Part shown: positions 1-5,553 of the stretch, in pieces
How positions within the stretch are numbered: the stretch's first letter is position 1
How the letters are laid out: every line of letters begins with the position of its first letter
Assembly (NCBI GenBank): GCA_007134805.1
Contig: SLKB01000155.1
Span: 1-8,830, forward strand
DNA: 8,830 nucleotides
Direction: 5' to 3'
From: Paracoccaceae bacterium
Lineage (GTDB): Bacteria; Pseudomonadota; Alphaproteobacteria; Rhodobacterales; Rhodobacteraceae
Program-made: the position numbers and the translations under genes
The notes under the pieces: model-generated
What the model saw: only the letters and a program-made list of their open reading frames with translations
What the model was told of the DNA's origin: nothing
The model's database searches: none

Positions 1-147
1 ACCCCGCATCTGGCGCGCGCCGAGGTGATGACGCGAATCCGGCTTGCGGAAGAACAGGAAATTCTTGTGCTCGCCGAATTGTCCGATGGCAGCGTGCTGT
101 CACAGGCCGCGCATGTCACGGTCTCGGTCGGCGGCTGCGCAACTTGA
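1..147 (+). CDS. soxY: SoxY-like sulfur carrier protein, C-terminal part (5' end outside window)
   Basis: Only the last 48 codons lie in the window, reading in frame from base 1 to a TGA at 145-147. In the Sox system SoxY carries sulfur intermediates covalently on a cysteine near its C-terminus, and it works in the periplasm as a heterodimer with SoxZ. The fragment shows a beta-rich tail ending VSVGGCAT, with the GGC of the carrier arm in place. The textbook SoxY terminus is GGCGG; here the two final glycines are replaced by Ala-Thr. The soxZ ribosome-binding site overlaps the stop codon and soxZ starts 12 bases later, so the two are surely cotranscribed. The identity rests on the tail motif plus the following SoxZ; the signal peptide and the rest of the protein cannot be seen. 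Confidence 0.8.
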   Translation, partial: TPHLARAEVMTRIRLAEEQEILVLAELSDGSVLSQAAHVTVSVGGCAT

Positions 148-159
148 GGAGCTCTTGAT

Positions 160-465
160 ATGTCCACCCCCCGTGTTCGACTGCCCCGCTCTGCGAGCGA
201 GGGCGAGGCGATCGAAATCCGCACCTTGATCGATCACCCGATGGTCACGGGTGTGTCGTCTTCTCAGGCCCGCAACATGCTCGCGCGGTTCGAGGCCAGG
301 ATGAACGACGAGACCGTGTTCGAATACGAATTCGGAAACGGAAGTGCTGCCAATCCGACCTTCACCTTTCATGTCCGCGCGGCCGCTCCGGGCGCGTTTG
401 AGTTCATCTGGACCCATGAAGACGGGAGCGACTTCCGCACCGATGGCACAGTGGCCGTGTCCTGA
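160..465 (+). CDS. soxZ: SoxZ-like thiosulfate oxidation carrier complex protein
   Basis: SoxZ is the small immunoglobulin-like partner of SoxY; the heterodimer presents the SoxY cysteine arm to the SoxAX, SoxB and SoxCD enzymes in the periplasm. The 101-residue product opens with RVRLPRSASEGEAIEIRTLIDHPM, the SoxZ signature of a basic strand followed by an (I/V)RTLI-HPM strand, and ends in the family's FEFIWTHEDGSDF-type strand. It has no signal peptide of its own, as expected if it is exported together with SoxY. It is shorter than the roughly 105-110 residues usual in SoxZ: the loop after HPMVTG (about residues 24-36) lacks most of the usual KDxxGNxIPR segment. The start is fixed by GAGGAG at 146-151, eight bases upstream of the ATG. 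A specialised SoxYZ-like carrier outside thiosulfate oxidation is the main alternative. Confidence 0.83.
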   Translation: MSTPRVRLPRSASEGEAIEIRTLIDHPMVTGVSSSQARNMLARFEARMNDETVFEYEFGNGSAANPTFTFHVRAAAPGAFEFIWTHEDGSDFRTDGTVAVS

Positions 466-473
466 GGCTCAGG
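461..473. repeat. Short palindrome spanning both convergent stop codons
   Basis: CCTGAG-G-CTCAGG is a perfect 6-bp inverted repeat. It contains the soxZ stop (463-465) and, on the other strand, the fabA stop (469-471). Only 3 bases separate the two genes. The stem would be about 5 bp with a 3-base loop and has no following T tract, so it is a poor intrinsic terminator. The symmetry may simply follow from two facing TGA codons. No better terminator is visible between soxZ and fabA. Confidence 0.5.
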
Positions 474-978
474 TCTCGCTCAGCGCGACCTTCATGTCCT
501 TGACCTGATAGATCACCTCGCCATCCGCCTCGACGATGCCATCGGCGACGCCCATGGTCAGTCGGCGCGATTGCATGGCCTTGGTGAAATCGACCTTGTA
601 GGTCAGCATCTTGCGGTCAGGACGCACCATCCCGGTGAGCTTCACCTCGGCCACGCCCAGCGCATAGCCACGCCCGGTCCAGCCGCGCCAGCCCAGGTTG
701 AAGCCCGTCAACTGCCACAGCCCGTCAAGGCCAAGACAGCCGGGCATGATCGGGTTGCCGGGGAAATGGCACTCGAAAAACCACAGATCCGGATGGATGT
801 CGAACTCGGCCCGGACATGGCCCTTGCCATGCAGCCCTCCGTCGCCCGAGATCTCGGTGATCCGGTCCATCATCAGCATCGGCGGCGCGGGAAGTTGCGC
901 ATTGCCCGGGCCGAACAACTCCCCCCGCGCGCAGGCGAGGAGCGCATCCTTGTCAAACGAGTTTGGATAGGTGGTCAT
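469..978 (-). CDS. fabA: FabA, 3-hydroxydecanoyl-ACP dehydratase/isomerase
   Basis: FabA is a cytosolic hotdog-fold homodimer. It dehydrates 3-hydroxydecanoyl-ACP and isomerises trans-2- to cis-3-decenoyl-ACP, the entry point of anaerobic-type unsaturated fatty acid synthesis. The 169-residue product is close to the usual ~170. It shows the PPMLMMDRI motif (residues 32-40), the catalytic His71 within [18 protein letters not shown], and the catalytic Asp85 in the same segment (E. coli His70/Asp84). The start at 978 is chosen over upstream in-frame codons because an AGGAGG Shine-Dalgarno lies just ahead of it and the protein then begins MTTYPNSF, typical for the family. FabA normally works with FabB, and the genes are often adjacent; here soxZ occupies the downstream side, so fabB must be elsewhere. 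fabA is divergent from irr and has its own candidate promoter. Confidence 0.97.
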   Translation of the reverse strand: MTTYPNSFDKDALLACARGELFGPGNAQLPAPPMLMMDRITEISGDGGLHGKGHVRAEFDIHPDLWFFECHFPGNPIMPGCLGLDGLWQLTGFNLGWRGWTGRGYALGVAEVKLTGMVRPDRKMLTYKVDFTKAMQSRRLTMGVADGIVEADGEVIYQVKDMKVALSET

Positions 979-1006
979 GACTGTCTCCTCCTGACGCTTG
1001 GTCCTC

Positions 1007-1035
1007 CTGTAGCACCGGCGCCGCGAGAGTGACAA
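1007..1035 (-). promoter_or_regulatory. Candidate sigma70-type promoter of fabA
   Basis: Reading the minus strand, TTGTCA (1030-1035) is separated by 17 bp from CTACAG (1007-1012), followed by two AGGAGG runs and the fabA ATG. The -35 matches TTGACA at five of six positions and the spacing is ideal; the -10 is weaker. Transcription would start near 1000, giving a leader of about 21 bases. A perfect inverted repeat (1037-1054) lies 1 bp upstream of the -35. This is a call by eye, without a transcription start map. Confidence 0.45.
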
Positions 1036-1036
1036 G

Positions 1037-1054
1037 GGCGGGCCAGCGCCCGCC
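1037..1054. repeat. Inverted repeat in the fabA-irr intergenic region
   Basis: GGCGGGC (1037-1043) and GCCCGCC (1048-1054) are perfect 7-bp inverted arms around CAGC. The repeat abuts the candidate fabA -35 and lies about 28 bp upstream of the irr -35. That position would suit an operator or activator site acting on either gene. It does not resemble the Irr (ICE) or RirA (iron-rhodo) boxes I know. In GC-rich DNA a 7-bp GC-only repeat could arise by chance. Confidence 0.4.
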
Positions 1055-1076
1055 ACCATGCCAGCGATGCCGCGGT

Positions 1077-1088
1077 TTTCATTTGAAA
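1077..1088. promoter_or_regulatory. AT-rich inverted repeat overlapping the irr -35 (possible operator)
   Basis: TTTCA-TT-TGAAA is a perfect 5-bp inverted repeat with a 2-bp spacer. Its right half forms most of the irr -35 element TTGAAA (1083-1088). A protein bound here would block RNA polymerase, so it is a plausible operator, perhaps autoregulatory. It is short and does not match a regulator motif that I can name. Confidence 0.33.
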
Positions 1089-1112
1089 TCCGGCCCTGCC
1101 GCGCTCTATAAT
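1083..1112 (+). promoter_or_regulatory. Strong sigma70 promoter of irr
   Basis: TTGAAA (1083-1088), an 18-bp spacer and a perfect TATAAT (1107-1112) form a near-consensus housekeeping promoter, rare in DNA this GC-rich. The usual start point about 7 bases after the -10 falls on or within a base or two of the A of the irr ATG at 1119. The mRNA would then be leaderless, which agrees with the lack of any Shine-Dalgarno there. Confidence 0.72.
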
Positions 1113-1118
1113 CAAAGC

Positions 1119-1556
1119 ATGGAGCAGGATTTCGCGAAACTTGGCGCAGCCAGCCTGAAAACCGGGGCCGACTGGCTTGCGCGCGCAGATTTGCGCCCGA
1201 CACGCCAGCGTTTGCGTCTGGCGAGCCTTCTGGTGGGGGACGGGCAATCCCGGCACGTCACCGCGGAAGGGCTGTTTCTGGCGGCGAAGGACAGCGGCGA
1301 GCCGGTGTCGCTTGCGACTGTCTACAACACCCTGCGCGCCTTCTGCGATGCGGGGCTGATGAGCGAGATAACGGTCGACGCCACGCGGTCCTATTTCGAC
1401 ACCTGCGTCGAGGATCATCCGCATTTCTTCTGGGAAGACACGCAGGAATTGACCGACGCCCCCTCGGCCGAAGTCGCATTCGCGAGCCTTCCGGAACCCC
1501 CCGAAGGCGCCAGGATCGCGCGCGTCGATGTCATCATTCGCCTGAAACGGCGCTAG
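1119..1556 (+). CDS. irr: Irr-type iron/heme-responsive regulator, Fur family
   Basis: Irr is an alphaproteobacterial Fur-family repressor that adjusts heme synthesis and iron genes, typically sensing heme rather than free iron. The 145-residue product has the Fur winged helix with LRPTRQRL (25-32), the conserved RHVTAE helix (45-50) and the recognition helix [18 protein letters not shown] (63-80). Next comes the dimerisation domain with [10 protein letters not shown] (98-107), the short histidine motif of Irr in place of the Fur HHHHD motif. The C-terminal zinc CxxC pairs of classical Fur are absent; only Cys76 and Cys96 occur. These features favour Irr over Fur, Zur or PerR. The start is the ATG seven bases after a TATAAT box; an upstream ATG at 1029 is rejected because that promoter would lie inside the gene. 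The 3' end overlaps the convergent DUF1643 gene by 23 bp. Confidence 0.9.
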   Translation: MEQDFAKLGAASLKTGADWLARADLRPTRQRLRLASLLVGDGQSRHVTAEGLFLAAKDSGEPVSLATVYNTLRAFCDAGLMSEITVDATRSYFDTCVEDHPHFFWEDTQELTDAPSAEVAFASLPEPPEGARIARVDVIIRLKRR

Positions 1557-2079
1557 GCGCATCCCAGGCGATGGGCCGGGTCGCATAGCCGAGGTAAAGC
1601 GGGTGGCGCGGATGCCCCTCCTTTGTCAGGCCCAGATGCCATAGCGGAACATCCGTTGCACGCAACAGCCGCTCAACCTGCGCGCCGCGCAGCAGATGCG
1701 CCCCATGCGTGCCCCAGGCGCAGATCACCTGATCGGCCCAGGCCGCGCTCTGCGTGATCGCGTCATCATTCATCGGCCCGACCGGGTCAGCCGCGGCGCG
1801 CATCACCTTCGGGTCGGTCGCGCGAAATGCGAAGATGTTGCACACCCGAAACGCGCCGAAGCCAAGCGCGCGCGCCCGGCGCTCGCAGCGCTCGACAGTG
1901 GGGTCGTTCTGGATCTCGGTCGCGGTCGAGGGGTTGAGCATCACGAAGAGCGCGCGCGGCCCTTCGCGGTCCCATTCGCGCGTCAGCACATAGCGATAGG
2001 CCTCGCAGGGCGAATAGACTGCCACGGATGGCGCGTCGCCCTTCACATGCGCGCGCGTGATCACCTCCGCCCCGCGCAT
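1534..2079 (-). CDS. DUF1643 domain-containing protein, function unknown
   Basis: I recognise the DUF1643 family, whose function is not known to me. The 181-residue product is soluble, with no signal peptide or membrane segment. Its conserved signatures in order are RYVLTREW (29-36), FVMLNPSTATEIQNDPT (45-61), an NIFAFRATDP block (81-90), a DQVICAWGTHG strand (116-126), and HLGLTKEGHPRHPLYL (148-163) near the end. The many fixed Asn, Thr, Arg and His residues look enzyme-like, possibly nucleotide- or nucleic-acid-related, but that is speculation. It is the last gene of the rbfA-DUF2233-truB run. Its ATG shares one base with the truB stop (TGATG) and GAGGG lies just upstream, so translation is probably coupled to truB. 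Its 3' end runs 23 bp into the end of irr on the opposite strand. Confidence 0.88.
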   Translation of the reverse strand: MRGAEVITRAHVKGDAPSVAVYSPCEAYRYVLTREWDREGPRALFVMLNPSTATEIQNDPTVERCERRARALGFGAFRVCNIFAFRATDPKVMRAAADPVGPMNDDAITQSAAWADQVICAWGTHGAHLLRGAQVERLLRATDVPLWHLGLTKEGHPRHPLYLGYATRPIAWDAPSAVSGE

Positions 2080-2987
2080 CAGCCCTCGGCGAAGACGCGC
2101 AGCGGGTGCAACTCGCCCGCCTTGTACTGCCCGATCGCAACTGCCCGTCCGTCGATGCTCGCCCAGGCCGCATCGCCATAGGCCGCATCCGATGCGATCA
2201 CCATGCCGGGATTGCCGTGGCGCAGCCGCGCGGCCCCTTCAGGTGTGGCGGGCAGTTCCGGCAGGTCGGCAAGGCCCGCCTCCAGCGGCAGGAGACATGC
2301 GTCAAGGGCAGGGCTGTGCGCCATCGCGTCGATCTGCGCAAGGCTCAGGCCCTGCTCCACATCGAACGGCCCCGACCAGAGCCGCCGCAAGCTGGCGACA
2401 TGCCCGTGGCAGCCCAGGGCAACGCCCAGATCACGGGCGATGGAGCGCACATAGCCGCCCTTGCCGCAGACCATTTCCAGATCGACATGATCCGCATCAG
2501 GGCGCGCGACCATTTCCAGGCTCTCGACCCAGAGGGGCCGGGCTGCAAGCTCCATCGCGTCGCCTGCGCGGGCGATGTCGTAGGCGCGCTCGCCCGCGAC
2601 CTTGACGGCCGAGAATTGCGGCGGCACCTGCATGATCTCACCCCGAAAGGCATCGAGCGCGGCCGCGATCGCGCCGTCGTCGGGGCGCGTATCGCTTTCG
2701 GCGATAACCTCGCCCTCGGCATCATCGGTCGTCGTGGCGCGCCCGAGGCGCACGCGAAACCGGTAGCATTTCAACGCATCCGTGACATAGGGCACCGTCT
2801 TCGTGGCCTCACCCAGCGCGATGGCGAGCACCCCGGTCGCGCCTGGGTCGAGCGTGCCCGCATGCCCGGCCTTCTGTGCCTGCAACGCCCAACGGACCTT
2901 GCCGACCACGGCAGTCGAGGTCACGCCCGCAGGCTTGTCCACCACCAGCCAACCCGAAATCGCGCGCCCCTTGCGCTTGCGTCCCAT
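2079..2987 (-). CDS. truB: TruB, tRNA pseudouridine(55) synthase
   Basis: TruB converts uridine 55 in the T-loop of nearly all tRNAs to pseudouridine and also acts as a tRNA folding chaperone. At 302 residues it has normal length. Visible landmarks: [12 protein letters not shown] (13-24); [14 protein letters not shown] (41-54) with the catalytic Asp47; [20 protein letters not shown] (73-92) with the active-site Tyr75; the [16 protein letters not shown] block (121-136); and [15 protein letters not shown] (174-188) with the conserved Tyr179 and Arg181. A short PUA-like C-terminal region follows. Its start lies 43 bp downstream of the DUF2233 stop, with a G-rich GGGGGC as likely ribosome-binding site, and its stop overlaps the next gene by one base. 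No promoter or terminator is evident in the short gap, so it is probably read from rbfA. Confidence 0.97.
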   Translation of the reverse strand: MGRKRKGRAISGWLVVDKPAGVTSTAVVGKVRWALQAQKAGHAGTLDPGATGVLAIALGEATKTVPYVTDALKCYRFRVRLGRATTTDDAEGEVIAESDTRPDDGAIAAALDAFRGEIMQVPPQFSAVKVAGERAYDIARAGDAMELAARPLWVESLEMVARPDADHVDLEMVCGKGGYVRSIARDLGVALGCHGHVASLRRLWSGPFDVEQGLSLAQIDAMAHSPALDACLLPLEAGLADLPELPATPEGAARLRHGNPGMVIASDAAYGDAAWASIDGRAVAIGQYKAGELHPLRVFAEG

Positions 2988-3030
2988 CAGTGCCCCCGTC
3001 TTGTCTCAGGCCCGCCTGCTACGCGGCCGT

Positions 3031-3768
3031 TCATTCAAGGTCAACGACCTTGCCGAGGATCGGTCCCAGAAGTGGCCCCCAATCCGACCGCCGCAGGTTC
3101 GGCGCATGCAGCCGCGAGACATTGCCGTCGAAATAGAGCGCCTGATCGAGCCCCAGATACTCGCGGAAGAACCGCGCGAATTCATGGAAATTCACAGGCG
3201 TGTCGGTGATGACGAACACCGCGCGCAGCCCATCTGCGCTGACGCCCACGCCGTTGCGGATCAGGCGCGAGTCCGACTCGACGATGAAGCGGGGGTGATA
3301 CTCCCCCTCGATCACCAGCATCGGGCCCGATTGCGCGGCGTAAAGGCAGGCCGGCGGATCCTCGGCGAAGCTGCGGCTCTCGATCACGCGGTATTGCGCC
3401 GCCTCGATGCAGAATACGCCATTGGGCAGCATTCCGAAATTGCCGGGCCCATACGATGTGACAATGCGCGAGAGCGTCTCGCCGCCCTCGATGTAAAGCC
3501 CGACCGGGCTGCGATCGCGATGATACATGCCCGCATTCATGGCAAAGCCAAGCTGCTTGCCCTCGTCGCGCAGGGCCGCATCGATGTTGCGGAAATTGCC
3601 CAGAACCTGACCGTCGCCATCATTGAGAAACAGCCGCAGATCATCCGCGATGCCTGTCTCGCAATAGGTGAAGCTCTGGTCGTGATATTCGGTCTTGGTG
3701 CATACGGCCAGGGCCGCGCCCCCGCCCCAGACGAGCGCAAGGGCAAGCGCGCTAGCCTTCGCTGTCAT
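3031..3768 (-). CDS. Exported DUF2233 / phosphodiester glycosidase-family protein
   Basis: The 245-residue product starts with a signal peptide (hydrophobic core 6-21, cleavage likely after AALA at 21), so it should be periplasmic. The -1 residue before Cys23 is Val, so a lipoprotein is unlikely. The rest matches the DUF2233/NAGPA fold, whose animal member removes GlcNAc from phosphodiester-linked mannose. Conserved blocks: MNAGMYH (77-83), GNFGMLPNGVF (109-119), AQSGPML (145-151), RNGVGVS (171-177) and ALYFDGNVS (210-218), the last with the family's Asp-Gly. Cys23/Cys36 and Cys120/Cys141 could form disulfides. The bacterial substrate is unknown; a periplasmic or envelope glycan is a guess. 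The start at 3768 leaves a 17-bp overlap with rbfA and places the signal peptide at the N-terminus; an ATG at 3846 would add 26 unlikely residues inside rbfA. The Shine-Dalgarno is weak, so coupling to rbfA is likely. Confidence 0.85.
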   Translation of the reverse strand: MTAKASALALALVWGGGAALAVCTKTEYHDQSFTYCETGIADDLRLFLNDGDGQVLGNFRNIDAALRDEGKQLGFAMNAGMYHRDRSPVGLYIEGGETLSRIVTSYGPGNFGMLPNGVFCIEAAQYRVIESRSFAEDPPACLYAAQSGPMLVIEGEYHPRFIVESDSRLIRNGVGVSADGLRAVFVITDTPVNFHEFARFFREYLGLDQALYFDGNVSRLHAPNLRRSDWGPLLGPILGKVVDLE

Positions 3769-4183
3769 CGCGGTGCTGCCCGGCGGCGATGTCGCGCTGC
3801 ACGGTCTCATCCTGCAAGAGCCTGCGGGTGTCGTCCATCCGGTCAAAGCTCTCGTCGAGCCGGAACCTCAGGTCGGGCGCAAATTTCAGGGTCATGGTCT
3901 TGGCAACCTGGTGGCGCAGCTCGGCCTTGTTGCGGCTGAGCGCGGCCAGCGCGTCCTGCCGGTGCTCGCCGCCCAGCGGCATGAAGAACACTGTCGCCAC
4001 TTTCAGATCGGGCGAGCTGCGCACTTCGCTGATCGTGATCGGGATACGTGTGAGGTCGGGGTCGTGGATGTCACCACGCGACAGCACGTCCGACAGCGTG
4101 CGCCGGATCAGCTCGCCCACACGCAGCTGCCGTTGCGAAGGGCCAGTGCCCGGATCAAAACGCTTGCGCCCCATGGCAGTCAT
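3752..4183 (-). CDS. rbfA: RbfA, 30S ribosome-binding factor
   Basis: RbfA is a small KH-fold protein that binds the immature 30S subunit and helps finish the 5' end of 16S rRNA; loss typically gives cold sensitivity. The 143-residue product has the family N-terminal helix GPSQRQLRVGELIRRTLSDVL (from residue 14). It continues with the SEVRSSPDLKVATVFFMPLGG strand-loop (about 52-72) and the C-terminal KFAPDLRFRLDESFDRMDDTRRLL block with the terminal helix. Length and content are normal. ATGs at 4183 and 4174 are both possible; GGGGAT upstream of 4183 gives it a slight edge. In many bacteria rbfA sits between infB and truB; here infB is absent, the neighbour is the divergent dapB 98 bp away, and an exported DUF2233 protein is inserted before truB. 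Confidence 0.95.
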   Translation of the reverse strand: MTAMGRKRFDPGTGPSQRQLRVGELIRRTLSDVLSRGDIHDPDLTRIPITISEVRSSPDLKVATVFFMPLGGEHRQDALAALSRNKAELRHQVAKTMTLKFAPDLRFRLDESFDRMDDTRRLLQDETVQRDIAAGQHRDDSEG

Positions 4184-4216
4184 TTAGGCGATCCCCGGCC
4201 TGCGCGCAACGAGCCT

Positions 4217-4245
4217 TTGCCATTTTTTGCGACCCCCGCTAGAGA
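4217..4245 (+). promoter_or_regulatory. Weak candidate promoter for dapB
   Basis: In the 98-bp gap between divergent rbfA and dapB, TTGCCA (4217-4222) is followed after 17 bp by TAGAGA (4240-4245), about 36 bases upstream of the dapB ATG. The -35 is good and the -10 poor (three of six). It is listed because dapB needs a promoter in this gap and nothing better is visible. I could not pick a convincing rbfA promoter on the other strand. Confidence 0.27.
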
Positions 4246-4281
4246 CAGGCGACTTCGGGCGCAAAGACGAAAGGGAGAGGC

Positions 4282-5085
4282 ATGACGCGGATGGCCGTGA
4301 TGGGATCGTCGGGGCGGATGGGGCAGATGCTGGTCCGGCTGATCACCGAGCATGAGGCAGCGCATCTCAGCGCCGCGCTGGAGCGTCCGGGCCACCCTTG
4401 GATCGGGCAGGATCTGGGCGTTGCAATGGGCGGCGCGGCGCTGGGGCTGGAAGTGGGCGAGGATCTGGACGCGGCACTCGCGGCCTCGGACGTGGTCATC
4501 GATTTCACGACGCCGCAGGTGAGTGCCGAACTCGCCGCGCGCGCCGCAAGGGCAGGGGTTGCGCATGTCATCGGCACAACCGGTTTCGAGCCCGGCCAGC
4601 TTGAGGCGATCTCGCGGGCCGCGCAAACCGGGCGTATCCTGCGGGCGGGCAACATGAGCCTTGGCGTGAACCTGCTTGTCACACTGACCCGCCGCGTGGC
4701 CGAGGCGCTGGGTGCGGAGTTCGACATCGAGATCATCGAGGCGCATCACCGCCACAAGGTCGATGCGCCGTCGGGCACTGCCCTTATGCTGGGCGAGGCG
4801 GCAGCAGCGGGGCGCGGCGTCGCCCTCGATGAGGTGGCGGATCGCGGCCGTGACGGGATCACTGGCGCGCGCCGATCCGGGGCCATCGGCTTCCACGCGA
4901 TCCGGGGGGGCGATTTCATTGGCGAGCATGACGTGATCTTCGCGGGCGAGGGCGAGCGGGTCACGCTGCGGCATGTCGCCTCGGACCGGGCCGTGTTCGC
5001 GCGCGGCGCGATCCGCGCGGCGCTCTGGCTGCGCGAAAAGCCGCCGGGGGAGTATGACATGCGCGATGTGCTGGGGTTGAAATAG
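4282..5085 (+). CDS. dapB: DapB, 4-hydroxy-tetrahydrodipicolinate reductase
   Basis: DapB reduces 4-hydroxy-tetrahydrodipicolinate with NAD(P)H in the diaminopimelate/lysine pathway, feeding both protein and peptidoglycan synthesis in the cytosol. The 267-residue product is of standard length. It begins with the Rossmann motif GSSGRMGQ (8-15), followed by the DVVIDFTTP strand (70-78) and HVIGTTGF (95-102). The catalytic and substrate-binding segment [15 protein letters not shown] (153-167) has His155/His156 and Lys159, equivalent to His159/His160 and Lys163 in E. coli. The C-terminal [16 protein letters not shown] block completes the tetramerising domain. A purine-rich GGGAGAGG (4273-4280) directly upstream sets the start. 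It is divergent from rbfA, and a small exported-protein gene follows about 50 bp after its stop. No terminator is seen after it, so the genes may be cotranscribed. Confidence 0.98.
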   Translation: MTRMAVMGSSGRMGQMLVRLITEHEAAHLSAALERPGHPWIGQDLGVAMGGAALGLEVGEDLDAALAASDVVIDFTTPQVSAELAARAARAGVAHVIGTTGFEPGQLEAISRAAQTGRILRAGNMSLGVNLLVTLTRRVAEALGAEFDIEIIEAHHRHKVDAPSGTALMLGEAAAAGRGVALDEVADRGRDGITGARRSGAIGFHAIRGGDFIGEHDVIFAGEGERVTLRHVASDRAVFARGAIRAALWLREKPPGEYDMRDVLGLK

Positions 5086-5138
5086 TCATCCAGAACCCAT
5101 CTTCCTGCGTATCCCGCATGACACATAAACGGAGTTAC

Positions 5139-5495
5139 ATGATGGCTCGCATGGTTCTCGCAGCGCTCGCAGCTTGCTGCCTCGCCGGCCCGGCCCTGGC
5201 CGATTTTCAGCCGATCCGCGAAGAGGTGAATTTTCGCGCGCTGGTCGAGGGGCGCGAACTGACCCGCTTCGGCATCCGCCTTCAGGTTCTGCCCGAAGGC
5301 CAGATCACCGGGCGCGGCTTCGGGCGGAATGTGGGCGGCGAATGGGAATGGCGCGACGGGTATTTCTGCCGCACGCTCGAATTCGGCTCTTCCGGCGATC
5401 CCTATAACTGCCAGCTTGTCCTGCGCGATGGCGACACGCTGCGCTTCATTTCGGATCAGGGGCAGGGCGATCAGGCCGATCTGCGCCTGCGCTGA
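5139..5495 (+). CDS. Small exported protein of unknown function downstream of dapB
   Basis: The product is about 118 residues with a clear export signal: MMARM, a hydrophobic stretch to residue 20, then GPALA before Asp22, a good signal peptidase I site. LAAC (10-13) also resembles a lipobox, so a lipoprotein cannot be excluded, although the hydrophobic run continues past that cysteine. The mature ~97-residue domain has an FRALVEGRELTRFGIRL block (32-48), two cysteines (77 and 91) that could pair, and ends in a LVLRDGDTLRFISDQGQGDQADL segment. GGAG at 5131-5134 serves either ATG at 5139 or, at better spacing, 5142; an ATG at 5118 lies upstream of that site. From memory, Rhodobacterales homologues next to dapB are sometimes labelled dihydrodipicolinate reductase. 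Nothing here supports that: there is no Rossmann motif and the protein is exported. The real function is unknown. Confidence 0.82.
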   Translation: MMARMVLAALAACCLAGPALADFQPIREEVNFRALVEGRELTRFGIRLQVLPEGQITGRGFGRNVGGEWEWRDGYFCRTLEFGSSGDPYNCQLVLRDGDTLRFISDQGQGDQADLRLR

Positions 5496-5553
5496 ACAAA
5501 TGCGCCCTTGACCGCGCCGGCCGCGCGCCCGAACCTGGGGGTGTGAGGGTTAC

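Noticed and set aside
1077..1088. Canonical Irr box (ICE) or RirA box
   Set aside because: The repeat lacks the TTAGAA/TTCTAA-type halves of the ICE motif and the TGA-N9-TCA pattern of the iron-rhodo box.
1029..1118. Upstream in-frame ATG giving a 30-residue longer Irr
   Set aside because: The extension would contain the consensus -35/-10 promoter and is unlike Irr N-termini; the ATG at 1119 gives a normal family length.
979..1203. N-terminal extension of FabA in the open minus-strand frame
   Set aside because: It would overlap the start of irr and the fabA promoter, and FabA proteins begin at the ATG at 978, which has a strong Shine-Dalgarno.
2106..3939. Long plus-strand frames opposite truB, DUF2233 and rbfA
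   Set aside because: The translations are rich in Arg, His and Ala with no family signature, and the minus strand holds three clear conserved genes.
4184..4281. Lysine riboswitch or other structured leader before dapB
   Set aside because: The 98-bp gap is too short for a lysine riboswitch plus promoter, and no conserved aptamer pattern was seen.
4180..4974. 264-codon minus-strand frame opposite dapB
   Set aside because: dapB is unmistakable on the plus strand, and the antisense product has no recognisable motif.
5086..5138. Rho-independent terminator after dapB
   Set aside because: No stable hairpin or T tract is visible in the gap, so I cannot say that transcription stops there.
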